DNA of 64,000 bases from Hasllibacter sp. MH4015 (GTDB taxonomy: Bacteria; Pseudomonadota; Alphaproteobacteria; Rhodobacterales; Rhodobacteraceae). Positions 56,217-63,995 of the stretch are shown in pieces (position 1 is the stretch's first letter; each line of letters opens with the position of its first letter). Under the pieces are notes generated by a model, which saw nothing but the letters and a program-made list of their open reading frames with translations, searched no databases and was not told the DNA's origin. The position numbers and the translations under genes are program-made. The DNA lies in assembly GCF_020177575.1 (NCBI RefSeq), contig NZ_JAHTBK010000001.1, forward strand, positions 1,054,001 to 1,118,000. Direction: 5' to 3'.

Positions 56217-56254
56217 AAAAAAGCCCCCGGGGTTTGATCCGGGGGCGCATGGGT
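56217..56254 (-). terminator. Attenuator terminator of the ilvB leader
   Basis: On minus, GCCCCCGG (56246-56239) pairs with CCGGGGGC (56230-56223), followed by six U (56222-56217). Its 5' arm overlaps by three bases the segment ACCCATGCGCC (56254-56244). That segment is perfectly complementary to GGCGCATGGGT (56289-56279) inside the leader ORF. The two pairings exclude each other, as in transcription attenuation. Confidence 0.9.
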
Positions 56255-56272
56255 TCCGTTATGGATGCCGGT

Positions 56273-56320
56273 TTACCGACCCATGCGCCTTTTTTCTACA
56301 AGTACGAGAATGCCGGACAT
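56273..56320 (-). CDS. ilv leader peptide with Ile-Leu-Val-Leu-Val
   Basis: A 15-residue ORF, MSGILVLVEKRRMGR, with AGGAG 8 bases upstream of its ATG (56320). Five consecutive branched-chain codons (residues 4-8) sit just before GGCGCATGGGT. A ribosome stalled for Ile, Leu or Val would leave that segment free to form the 11-bp antiterminator. A ribosome reaching the stop at 56273 would cover it and let the terminator form. Confidence 0.9.
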   Translation of the reverse strand: MSGILVLVEKRRMGR

Positions 56321-56350
56321 GTCCGAGGCTCCTGTTATCGCGTGGGCGGG

Positions 56351-56379
56351 ACGATAGAAAGCTGCTCCGGCGGCGTCAA
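56351..56379 (-). promoter_or_regulatory. ilvB operon promoter
   Basis: TTGACG (56379-56374), a 17-bp spacer, then TATCGT (56356-56351) on minus. Transcription would start near 56344, about 24 bases before the leader-peptide ATG, consistent with the attenuator layout. Confidence 0.7.
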
Positions 56380-56452
56380 GCGGTGGAAGGGCGAGTCCCG
56401 GAATAAAATGTCGCGGATCGGCGGTTTTGCGAAACTTCTGTCAGCGGGCCGC

Positions 56453-56492
56453 CTGTCGTCAATCTGTCGTCAGACCATTACATCCCTGTCGC
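56453..56492 (+). promoter_or_regulatory. PHO box upstream of phoX
   Basis: CTGTCGT at 56453 and again at 56464, separated by CAAT, gives the 11-bp PhoB spacing (consensus CTGTCAT-N4-CTGTCAT). CTGTCGC at 56486 keeps the same phase (22 bp further), and CTGTCAG occurs at 56438. A possible -10, TAGCGT, lies at 56503-56508. Phosphate-starvation activation of phoX is expected. Confidence 0.82.
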
Positions 56493-56561
56493 AATCCCCC
56501 GGTAGCGTCCGTCGCGGCGCGGCACGGGTCGCGCAATGCGCATCCAGGGGAGTTATCCAAG

Positions 56562-58451
56562 ATGAAAGATATCGACACGAGCGACCTGAGTTGGGACGAC
56601 TGGGACGAAAAGGTGCGTCCGGCCCCCGAGACCACGGATTTCGACCAGGTTGTTGATCGCGCCATGGGCCGACGCGGCTTCCTCGGCTCCATCCTCGCCA
56701 TCGGGTCCGGCGCGGCGGTGATGGGCACCGGTTTTCTGCGGGGCACGACGGCGATGGCCGACACGCAAGGCGCGGGCTTTGCGTTCAACCCGATCCCGAT
56801 TTTCACGGACAACGAGGTTCACGTCCCCGAAGGCTATATCTGGCGCGTGGTCGCCCGGTGGGGGGATCCTTTGTTTTCCAATGCGCCGGAATTCGCCAAC
56901 GGGCATGGCGTCGACGGCTCCGACCTGATGTTCGGAGAGAACACCGACGGCATGGAGCTGTTTGAGATCGACGGGGCGGAAGTCATCGCGATCAACCATG
57001 AATATGTGAACCCCGCCATCAACATCCCCGACCGGGGGGAGGGCGTGCCGCCGACCGCCGATGATGTCATGACGTTGATGAACCTTCAGGGCGTCTCCGT
57101 CATGGAAGTGGCGCGCGGGGAGGACGGCTACGAGGTCGTGGTCGACAGCCCCTATAACCGCCGCATCCACCACAACACGCCGATGACCATCGCGGGACCT
57201 GCCGCCGGTCATGCGCTGTTGCAGACCTCCGCCGACCCCAGTGGCACGCAGGTGCTTGGCACGATGAACAATTGCGGGTCGGGGCGAACGCTTTGGGGCA
57301 CGTATCTGACCTGTGAGGAGAACTTCAACGGCTATTTCGGGTCCACCGATCCGGAGCTGGCGCTGCCCGAGGGATTCGATCGCTACGGCATCGACCATGA
57401 CAGCCGCTATGCCTATGAGCTCTATCACGCGCGCTACGACATCTCCCAGGAGCCGAACGAGGCCAACCGCTTCGGCTATATCGTGGAGATCGACCCCGCC
57501 GATCCGGAGGCGCAGCCGGTCAAACGCACCGCCCTGGGGCGCTTCAAGCACGAAAACGCCGCGATGACCCTGGCCGCCGATGGCCGCGTCGTCGTCTATA
57601 TGGGCGATGATGAGCGTGGCGAATTCATGTACCGCTATGTCTCCAACGGGACCTACAGCGAGGGCGGCTCGACCGAGGGGCTGCTCGACGACGGCACGCT
57701 CTACGCCGCGGTCTTCCATGACGATGGCACCGGCGAATGGCGCGCATTGACGCCCGAGGCGACCTCGATGGATCAGGCGATGATCTGCATTCATACCCGC
57801 CAGGCGGCCTCTGCCGTGGGGGCGACCACGATGGACCGTCCGGAATGGATCGCGGTGTCGGGCGTCCATCCCGAGGCCTATTGCTGCCTGACGAACAATT
57901 CCCGTCGGGCCGAGGGATTCACCAATGCGGGCGGCGATCCGGCGGGCTACGCGCCCAACTCCCCCAATCCGCGCGTCGACAACCATTATGGCCAGATCGT
58001 CCGCTGGCGCCCGGCGGGCGAAGACCACGGGGCGGACGGCTTCGATTGGGATCTCTACGTTATGGCGGGAAACCCCGTTGTCGGCATGGGGCCCTATGCT
58101 GGGTCGGACAACGTGACCGAGGGCAACATGTTCAACTCGCCCGACGGGATGCAGGTCGACACACACGGCATGGTCTGGATCCAGACCGATGGGGACGACA
58201 GCAACGAAGGCCCCTATGCCGGGATGGGCAACAACCAGATGCTCGTGGGCGACCCGGTCAGTGGAGAGATCGCACGCTTCCTGTCCGGTCCCTCGGGCTC
58301 GGAAGTGACGGGTCTGACGTGGAACGCCGATCGCACGGTCGCGTTCGTGGGCATCCAGCACCCCGGCGGCACCTGGCCCGACGGCGGTGACGCGCTCCCC
58401 CGATCCTCCGTGATCGCCGTTTGGCGGGAGGATGGCGCGGCGATCGGCTGA
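56562..58451 (+). CDS. phoX: PhoX-family (DUF839) alkaline phosphatase-like protein
   Basis: 629 residues from ATG 56562. A Tat signal (AMGRRGFLGSILAIGSGAAV, Arg37-Arg38) predicts folded export. PhoX landmarks include WGDPLFSNAPEFANGHGVDG, VIAINHEYVNPAINIPDRGE, LWGTYLTCEENFNGYFGSTD, RFKHENAAM and SPDGMQVDTHGMVWIQTDGD. These provide the acidic and Cys ligands of the Ca/Fe cofactor. It hydrolyses phosphate monoesters in the periplasm. The PHO box in front supports phosphate control. A terminator follows at 58479-58504. Confidence 0.93.
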   Translation: MKDIDTSDLSWDDWDEKVRPAPETTDFDQVVDRAMGRRGFLGSILAIGSGAAVMGTGFLRGTTAMADTQGAGFAFNPIPIFTDNEVHVPEGYIWRVVARWGDPLFSNAPEFANGHGVDGSDLMFGENTDGMELFEIDGAEVIAINHEYVNPAINIPDRGEGVPPTADDVMTLMNLQGVSVMEVARGEDGYEVVVDSPYNRRIHHNTPMTIAGPAAGHALLQTSADPSGTQVLGTMNNCGSGRTLWGTYLTCEENFNGYFGSTDPELALPEGFDRYGIDHDSRYAYELYHARYDISQEPNEANRFGYIVEIDPADPEAQPVKRTALGRFKHENAAMTLAADGRVVVYMGDDERGEFMYRYVSNGTYSEGGSTEGLLDDGTLYAAVFHDDGTGEWRALTPEATSMDQAMICIHTRQAASAVGATTMDRPEWIAVSGVHPEAYCCLTNNSRRAEGFTNAGGDPAGYAPNSPNPRVDNHYGQIVRWRPAGEDHGADGFDWDLYVMAGNPVVGMGPYAGSDNVTEGNMFNSPDGMQVDTHGMVWIQTDGDDSNEGPYAGMGNNQMLVGDPVSGEIARFLSGPSGSEVTGLTWNADRTVAFVGIQHPGGTWPDGGDALPRSSVIAVWREDGAAIG

Positions 58452-58478
58452 GTCGCCGATTGCAAACTCGCGCAGCTA

Positions 58479-58504
58479 GGGCCGCCTTCGGGCGGCCCTT
58501 TTTT
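58479..58504 (+). terminator. Intrinsic terminator after phoX
   Basis: GGGCCGCC (58479-58486), loop TTCG, GGCGGCCC (58491-58498), then six T (58499-58504). Perfect 8-bp stem with a stable tetraloop, 27 bases past the phoX stop. Confidence 0.95.
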
Positions 58505-58955
58505 GGTTGAGCTTGGTGCGGACGGTGCGCGTGTCACACGCGTTGGTTCGTCATCCAACGGCTTGTCCCGTTCGGGGTTCGGCGGCTCCGCAACGCCGCA
58601 GCATTCTGCGGTCCAGCGTTGATCACGCAATATTGTGATGAAACGCCGCGGAGATTCGGAGGATTGTTACCCGTACGTCAACCAAGCAATTTGCTAAGCG
58701 CCTATTATTTGGGCATAATTTCCGCCGTTTGCCGATCATTTCCACCAAGTGCTGTTAGCGCAAAATGCAACTATCTCAGGCGTGTAACGGGTGTTTTGGG
58801 CGAAATTGGTAAGAAAATTTTACAAAAAACACCCGTTCAGACAAGAAAACCTGTTTTCGACGGGGCCTGCCTTCGCTAACGTGCCGACACTTATAAACCA
58901 TCCACGGCCCAGGAGGGGTCGGGAGGAAAGATCCAAACGGGGAGGAAATATACTC
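58505..58955. other. 451-bp intergenic region ahead of the TRAP operon
   Basis: No gene is supported. The region is more AT-rich than the window. It carries an 18-bp near-palindrome ATCACGCAATATTGTGAT (58622-58639) and a long inverted repeat AACGGGTGTTTT (58786-58797) / AAAACACCCGTT (58826-58837) around a 28-base A/T-rich centre. GGAGGAAATATACTC precedes the transporter ATG. Promoter and operator of the TRAP genes are presumably here. Confidence 0.6.
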
Positions 58956-60038
58956 ATGGATCGTCGTTCTTTCTTGCGCACGTCCGCCGTTGGCGGTGCC
59001 GCCGCTGCCACAACGTCGCTGGCCGCTCCGGCCTATGCCCAGGGCAACCGCACGCTGACGCTTGTCACGACCTGGGGTCGCGGCCTGGCTGGCGTGCATG
59101 ACGCCGCGCAGCACGTTGCCGACAGCATCACCGCCATGTCCGATGGCTCTCTGACCATCGACCTGCGCGCCGCCGGCGAACTCGTCGGTGCGTTCGAGGT
59201 GTTTGACGCCGTGACCTCCGGTCAGGCGGACATGTACCACGGTGCGGACTACTACTTCGTCAACCAGCATCCCGGTTACGCCTTCTTCACCGCCGTGCCC
59301 TTCGGCATGACGGCGCAGGAACTCGTGAACTGGTACTACCACATGGGTGGGCACGAGCTGCATGACGAACTGGGCCAGATCTTCGGCCTGAAGTCGTTCC
59401 TGGCGGGCAATACCGGCGCACAGGCCGGTGGCTGGTTCCGTTCGGAAATCACCAGCCCCGAGGATTTCAACGGCCTGCGCTTCCGTATGCCGGGCCTCGG
59501 TGGTCAGGCGCTCGGTCGTCTTGGCGCATCGGTGCAGAACCTTCCCGGCGCGGAAGTGTACCAGGCGCTGGCCTCCGGTGCGATCGACGGCACCGAATGG
59601 ATCGGCCCCTGGGCGGACCAATCGGCCGGTTTCCAGGAAATCACGCAGACCTACTACACCGCGGGCTTCCACGAGCCGGGTGCCGGTCTGTCGCTGGCGA
59701 CCAACCGCGAAGTCTTCGAAGAGCTGAGCCCCGCGCATCAGAAGATCATCGAAGTCGCCGCCGCAGAAGCGCACCAGTGGTCGCTGTCGCAGTTCCTGTC
59801 CAACAACGGTTCGGCCCTGCAGCAGCTGGTCAATGGTGGCGTTCAGGTTCGCGAATTCCCCGATTCCGTCTGGGATGCGTTCGGTCAGGCCTCCAACGAA
59901 GTGCTGGAAGAGTACATGAGCGACGAGCTGTTCGCGCGCATCCGCGAAAGCGCGATGGAATCCATGGCGTCGTCCTCCAGCTGGATCACGGCTGCCGAAG
60001 GCACCTACCGCACGCAGCGTGACCGCGTTCTGGGCTAA
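58956..60038 (+). CDS. TRAP transporter solute-binding protein, TakP-like
   Basis: 360 residues with a Tat-type leader (MDRRSFLRTSAVGGAAAATT, Arg3-Arg4). DctP fold: LVTTWGRGLAGVHDAAQHVA, FRMPGLGGQALGRLGASVQN, and GAIDGTEWIGPWADQSAGFQ followed by AGFHEPGAG. The Glu-Trp and later His-Glu-Pro positions resemble the Na+/2-oxoacid site of TakP, so pyruvate-like or other 2-oxo acids are likely ligands. It is periplasmic, first of a dctP-dctQ-dctM set; a strong hairpin separates it from the membrane subunits. Confidence 0.9.
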   Translation: MDRRSFLRTSAVGGAAAATTSLAAPAYAQGNRTLTLVTTWGRGLAGVHDAAQHVADSITAMSDGSLTIDLRAAGELVGAFEVFDAVTSGQADMYHGADYYFVNQHPGYAFFTAVPFGMTAQELVNWYYHMGGHELHDELGQIFGLKSFLAGNTGAQAGGWFRSEITSPEDFNGLRFRMPGLGGQALGRLGASVQNLPGAEVYQALASGAIDGTEWIGPWADQSAGFQEITQTYYTAGFHEPGAGLSLATNREVFEELSPAHQKIIEVAAAEAHQWSLSQFLSNNGSALQQLVNGGVQVREFPDSVWDAFGQASNEVLEEYMSDELFARIRESAMESMASSSSWITAAEGTYRTQRDRVLG

Positions 60039-60061
60039 TCCCCTGATCCGCACCTGATATC

Positions 60062-60096
60062 GACCCCGCCCGCCGAATATCGTGCCGGGCGGGGTC
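60062..60096 (+). other. Intercistronic hairpin after the TRAP binding-protein gene
   Basis: A perfect 11-bp stem: GACCCCGCCCG (60062-60072) with CGGGCGGGGTC (60086-60096). No U-run follows, so it likely stabilises the upstream mRNA or partly reduces read-through. That would give more binding protein than permease, as seen in many transport operons. Confidence 0.7.
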
Positions 60097-60179
60097 CCTC
60101 CAAAACCCGCTGATCCCGCCGGGGACAACATGGCTGGATCCCACGGGTCACTTCGACCGACTGCTGAGGGGCGATCACC

Positions 60180-61076
60180 ATGCTCGACGCCATTTTATGG
60201 GTGCTGACCAACCTGGCCATGGCACCGGTCAATCTTGTCCGGGCCCTGCTTGATCCCGGCGCGTGGTTGAACTGGTCCGATGGCGAGGCGTTGGCACGGT
60301 TCATGTATTACGGCGGGTCCGTCGAATTCTTCTTCGTCGTTCTGGTCTTCTTCCTGACGCTGACTTTCATCGGCTTCTGGAAGCGCGAATTCCTGTGGGG
60401 CGCCGTCGGGGTGCTGGAAGGCTTCGCCAACGGCATCGGGCGTTTTGCCGCGTGGGCGGGCCTTCTGATGGTCCTGCAACAGGTAATGATCGTCTTTTTG
60501 CAACGCATCTTCCGGGTGGCGGAGATCGGGATCGGCCCGATCGGGATCGGCTTCACCCAGGACCTCAGCTGGTGGTCCGAAGAACTGAAACTCTACAACG
60601 CCCTCATTGTCTGCCTTTGCGTCAGCTACACCTTCGTGCAGGGCGGACATGTGCGGGTCGACCTGGTCTATGCCGCCGTGAAATTCCGCACCAAGAAGGT
60701 GATCGACATGTTCGGTGCGGTGTTCTTCATGATGCCGGCGATTGTCCTGACCTACATGTATGCGTGGTTCTTCATGTGGCGGCACCTTGTGGTGCCCAAC
60801 CCCTCGGCTTCGTCGGATCTGGACCGGATGCTGATGCAGGCCCGCGCGCTGCGCTGGAACGTGGAGACGATCGGGTTCAGCCCCAATGGCTTCAACGCTT
60901 ACTTCCTCTTCAAGGTGCTGATCGTGGCCTATTGCATCCTGGTCTTCCTCCAGGCTTGGGCGATGCTGTGGCGGTCGTATCTCGAATGGAAGGAGGGGGA
61001 GGCCTCGGAAGGCAAGAACCTCGACAAGGATGTGCTCGGCGATGAGGACGCGGAAGCCGCGGCCGCCATCCACTGA
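60180..61076 (+). CDS. TRAP transporter small permease (DctQ)
   Basis: 298 residues, longer than the usual ~170-200. An N-terminal extension (~1-80) adds a hydrophobic segment (FFFVVLVFFLTLTFIGFWKR) before the four canonical DctQ spans. FVQGGHVRVDLVYAAVKFRT is the conserved DctQ loop. A charged tail (EGKNLDKDVLGDEDAEAAAA) ends it. TGAGGGG precedes ATG 60180. It lies 142 bases after the binding-protein gene and 63 before dctM. Confidence 0.9.
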   Translation: MLDAILWVLTNLAMAPVNLVRALLDPGAWLNWSDGEALARFMYYGGSVEFFFVVLVFFLTLTFIGFWKREFLWGAVGVLEGFANGIGRFAAWAGLLMVLQQVMIVFLQRIFRVAEIGIGPIGIGFTQDLSWWSEELKLYNALIVCLCVSYTFVQGGHVRVDLVYAAVKFRTKKVIDMFGAVFFMMPAIVLTYMYAWFFMWRHLVVPNPSASSDLDRMLMQARALRWNVETIGFSPNGFNAYFLFKVLIVAYCILVFLQAWAMLWRSYLEWKEGEASEGKNLDKDVLGDEDAEAAAAIH

Positions 61077-61139
61077 GCGAAGAATTAGAGCGTCCCGAAA
61101 CGGGCCGCCAATAAGAACGACGAAGGATTGGGGACAGCC

Positions 61140-63494
61140 ATGCTGTTTGGATTGGACGGGGTCGAAATTGGCCTGATAATCGTGTTCCTCACGCTGTTTG
61201 GCGGGATCATGACGGGCTTCCCGGTGGCCTTCTCGATCGGCGGGGCAGGGGTGATCTCGTTCGCGATCATCGCGGCGCTGGACAGCTCGGGCCTGCTGAT
61301 CCACCAGGCCATCGACACCAGTTCCGCGGAATACGCCGCTCTCGTTGCCGAAGGGGTGACGCGCGAAAGCATATCCGTCTTCCGATACCCCGAATTGCCG
61401 CGATACGGGGAGCCGCTGTTCCCGCAAGGCTGGGAAACCGCGCTGGACCGCAACCTCGCCTTCATCGTCAACCGCATGAACGAGCGTGTGATTGCAGGCC
61501 AGTCCATCGAGACGTTGCTGGCGGTTCTGATGTTCGTGATGATGGGCATCACGCTGGAACGCTCCAAGATCGCCAATGACCTGCTGACCACCATGGCGCG
61601 CGTCTTTGGCCCGCTGCCCGGCGGTCTGGCCGTGTCCATCGTGATCGTGGGCGCGTTTCTTGCCGCCTCCACCGGCATCGTCGGCGCGACGGTTGTGACC
61701 ATGGGCCTGCTGGCCCTGCCAACGATGCTGCGCAACAATTACTCGCCCGAGCTTGCGACCGGTGTGATTGCCGCCTCCGGCACGTTGGGGCAGATCATTC
61801 CACCCTCCATCGTGATCGTCTTGCTCGGCACGCTGGCGGGGGACCTATACGCCACGGGGCAGGAGACGCGGGCGCAGCTTGCGGGGTGCCGTGATGCGCT
61901 GACCTTCCTGGGCGAACCGGCCGTTCTGTCGGTCGGCACGCTGTTCCAGGCGGCCCTTCTGCCGGGCATCTTCCTGGCCTTCCTCTATGGCGCCTATGCG
62001 TTCGGCTACGCGCTTGTCTTCCCGTCCCGCGCGCCCGCCGTGCAGATGGGCGAGGGCACCGGTGAGCCGGTCACGCGCAACGAGGCGCTGACCTGGTTCC
62101 TCGGTCTGCCCGCGGCCCTGATCATCGGTGTCAGCCTGATGGCGTCGGCCGGGATCATCGGTGGCCAGGCCATCAACGTCTCCAGCTACTCCGACGCGGG
62201 CGAGAGCGCCTCGCTCCGGACCAATGTGCCCGAGCAATGCGCGGCCGCAATGATCGACCTGCATGGCCAAGCCGCCTGGGACCGCGCGGTTGCCGAACAG
62301 GCCGCCATTGACGAGGCCGGGGGGGCGGAGGCCGCCCACGAGCGTTCACCCGAGGAATTGGAAGCCGCGACCAACGCCGCACTGGCCGCCGCGGCGCCCA
62401 TCGGCTCGGGCGTTGCTGCGCTCTTCACCATCCTTGCGCTGACGCTGATCCTGGCGCGCGGCATCTCGCCGTCATCCAACCCGGTTCCGCTCATCGTGGG
62501 CGGGTTGGGTGTCGTGTTGGCGGTGATCGTCGACATCGCCCTCATCACGCCGCTGACCGGGCCGGGGGCGACCTTCGTGCTCCTCGCCATCCCCTTCGCC
62601 TTGACGATCTATGGCTGCTACCACGCGGTGCTCCGGCTTTCGAAGAACGACCTGTTGCGGGTCGTCTTCCCGCCGCTCGTGCTGATCGTCGCGGTTCTGG
62701 GCTCGATCCTCGGCGGGATCACCAACCCGACGCCCGCCGCCGCCCTGGGGGCCGCGGGCGCGATCATGCTGGCGGCCTATCGCAAACTCGGCGACGACCG
62801 CAAAGGCTCCAAGATCATCATCTGGGCCAGCTTCGCCGTGGTCATCATGATCCTGGTCGGCGTGAATTTCGATCTGCGCCTCGGTCGGGAATCCGTCACC
62901 GGAGCCGATTACATCGCCTATATCGTGACGCAGATCGCCTACCACTTCTCGTTCTTCGGGCTGCTTTTTGCCTGCTGGGTGTTGTTGCGAACGAGCGTTC
63001 TGGGGCCGGTGGTGCGCGAGACGGCGAAGGTCACGAGCATGGTCTTCACCATCCTCATCGGCTCACAGGTTCTCAACCTGACACTGATCGCCTTCGGCGG
63101 CGAACATTACATTCAGGACTTCCTGAGGGCATTCGACCAGGAATGGGTCGTGTTCCTCCTGGTGATGGCGATCCTGTTCGTCCTCGGCTTCGTGCTCGAT
63201 TTCCTTGAGATCATCTACATCGTGATCCCGATCGTGGGGCCGGTGATCTATGGCGGGACGCTGGATCCGAAATGGGTGACGATCATGATCGCGGTGAACT
63301 TGCAGACCTCGTTCCTGACGCCACCCTTCGGTTTCGCGCTCTTTTACCTGCGCGGGGTCGCGCCGAAATCGGTGACGACCGGCCACATCTATCGCGGGGT
63401 CATACCCTTCGTGGGGATCCAGGTGATCGGATTGGCGATCCTGTGGTTCTTCCCCGGCATCGTGACGATCGTGCCCGACCTGCTTCCAAACTGA
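61140..63494 (+). CDS. TRAP transporter large permease (DctM), extended form
   Basis: 784 residues against ~430 in typical DctM. TALFGG-like TLFGGIMTGFPVAFSIGGAG opens it. SIVIVGAFLAASTGIVGATV, ATGVIAASGTLGQIIPPSIV and the closing QTSFLTPPFGFALFYLRGVA are conserved DctM motifs. Soluble insertions lie at ~60-125 and ~340-400, plus extra spans at ~410-560. ATG 61140 is preferred over TTG 61128. It should form the Na+-coupled channel with DctQ. Confidence 0.92.
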   Translation: MLFGLDGVEIGLIIVFLTLFGGIMTGFPVAFSIGGAGVISFAIIAALDSSGLLIHQAIDTSSAEYAALVAEGVTRESISVFRYPELPRYGEPLFPQGWETALDRNLAFIVNRMNERVIAGQSIETLLAVLMFVMMGITLERSKIANDLLTTMARVFGPLPGGLAVSIVIVGAFLAASTGIVGATVVTMGLLALPTMLRNNYSPELATGVIAASGTLGQIIPPSIVIVLLGTLAGDLYATGQETRAQLAGCRDALTFLGEPAVLSVGTLFQAALLPGIFLAFLYGAYAFGYALVFPSRAPAVQMGEGTGEPVTRNEALTWFLGLPAALIIGVSLMASAGIIGGQAINVSSYSDAGESASLRTNVPEQCAAAMIDLHGQAAWDRAVAEQAAIDEAGGAEAAHERSPEELEAATNAALAAAAPIGSGVAALFTILALTLILARGISPSSNPVPLIVGGLGVVLAVIVDIALITPLTGPGATFVLLAIPFALTIYGCYHAVLRLSKNDLLRVVFPPLVLIVAVLGSILGGITNPTPAAALGAAGAIMLAAYRKLGDDRKGSKIIIWASFAVVIMILVGVNFDLRLGRESVTGADYIAYIVTQIAYHFSFFGLLFACWVLLRTSVLGPVVRETAKVTSMVFTILIGSQVLNLTLIAFGGEHYIQDFLRAFDQEWVVFLLVMAILFVLGFVLDFLEIIYIVIPIVGPVIYGGTLDPKWVTIMIAVNLQTSFLTPPFGFALFYLRGVAPKSVTTGHIYRGVIPFVGIQVIGLAILWFFPGIVTIVPDLLPN

Positions 63495-63517
63495 CCCCGG
63501 GTGACAAGACGGATGCG

Positions 63518-63540
63518 GAGGGGGGCTTTCTGCCCCCCTC
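63518..63540 (+). terminator. Terminator-like hairpin after the TRAP operon
   Basis: GAGGGGGGC (63518-63526), loop TTTCT, GCCCCCCTC (63532-63540), followed by TTGCTGT. Nine-base-pair GC-rich stem 24 bases past the dctM stop; the U-run is short. Confidence 0.7.
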
Positions 63541-63600
63541 TTGCTGTCCGGGGGACAGCAATTCACCCCCCGAGGATATTTGGGGCACATGGAAGAGGGG
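63541..63600. repeat. Hairpin plus CCCCCCGAGGATATTT intergenic element, copy 2
   Basis: TTGCTGTCC (63541-63549) and GGACAGCAA (63553-63561) form a 9-bp hairpin, then CCCCCCGAGGATATTT and AAGAGGGG close the element, matching the order at 19921-19978. It lies in the convergent gap between dctM and the VOC gene. Confidence 0.55.
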
Positions 63601-63602
63601 GG

Positions 63603-63995
63603 TCAGGCGCGGGGCGGTGCGATCAGGTCCCACAGATTGCCCCATGGGTCGCGCCATTGGGCGACCCGGCCATAGGGCTCATCGCGCGGCGCCTCGATGA
63701 AGGTGCCACCGGCGGCGGTGATCCGCGCCGCGTCCCGCTCGAAATCGTCCGTTTGCAGGAAGAACCCCACACGGTCCCCGGTTTGCTGCCCGAGGGCCGC
63801 GCGTTGCGCCGGGGTTGTCGGAACGGCGAGGACAAGCGACGGCGCGTCCGGCGCAGCCAGATCCCGCGTCACCACGACCCAGCGTTTGCGCCCCTGGTCT
63901 TCGTCGCTGACCAGATCCCAGCCAAGCCCGTCGCCGAAGAAGCGCAGGCCGGTATCGTAGTCGGGAACGAGAAACGTGATGAGGCCGAGGCGCAC
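63603..63995 (-). CDS. VOC-superfamily (glyoxalase-like) protein
   Basis: 130 residues of the glyoxalase/bleomycin-resistance fold: LITFLVPDYDTGLRFFGDGL, FFLQTDDFERDAARITAAGG and a closing YGRVAQWRDPWGNLWDLIAP, with Glu/His-type metal residues partly present. The GTG at 63995 directly follows an in-frame TAG (63998-63996), so this is the first possible start and the protein is complete. The function (metal-dependent lyase, dioxygenase or antibiotic binder) is not deducible. Confidence 0.88.
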   Translation of the reverse strand: MRLGLITFLVPDYDTGLRFFGDGLGWDLVSDEDQGRKRWVVVTRDLAAPDAPSLVLAVPTTPAQRAALGQQTGDRVGFFLQTDDFERDAARITAAGGTFIEAPRDEPYGRVAQWRDPWGNLWDLIAPPRA

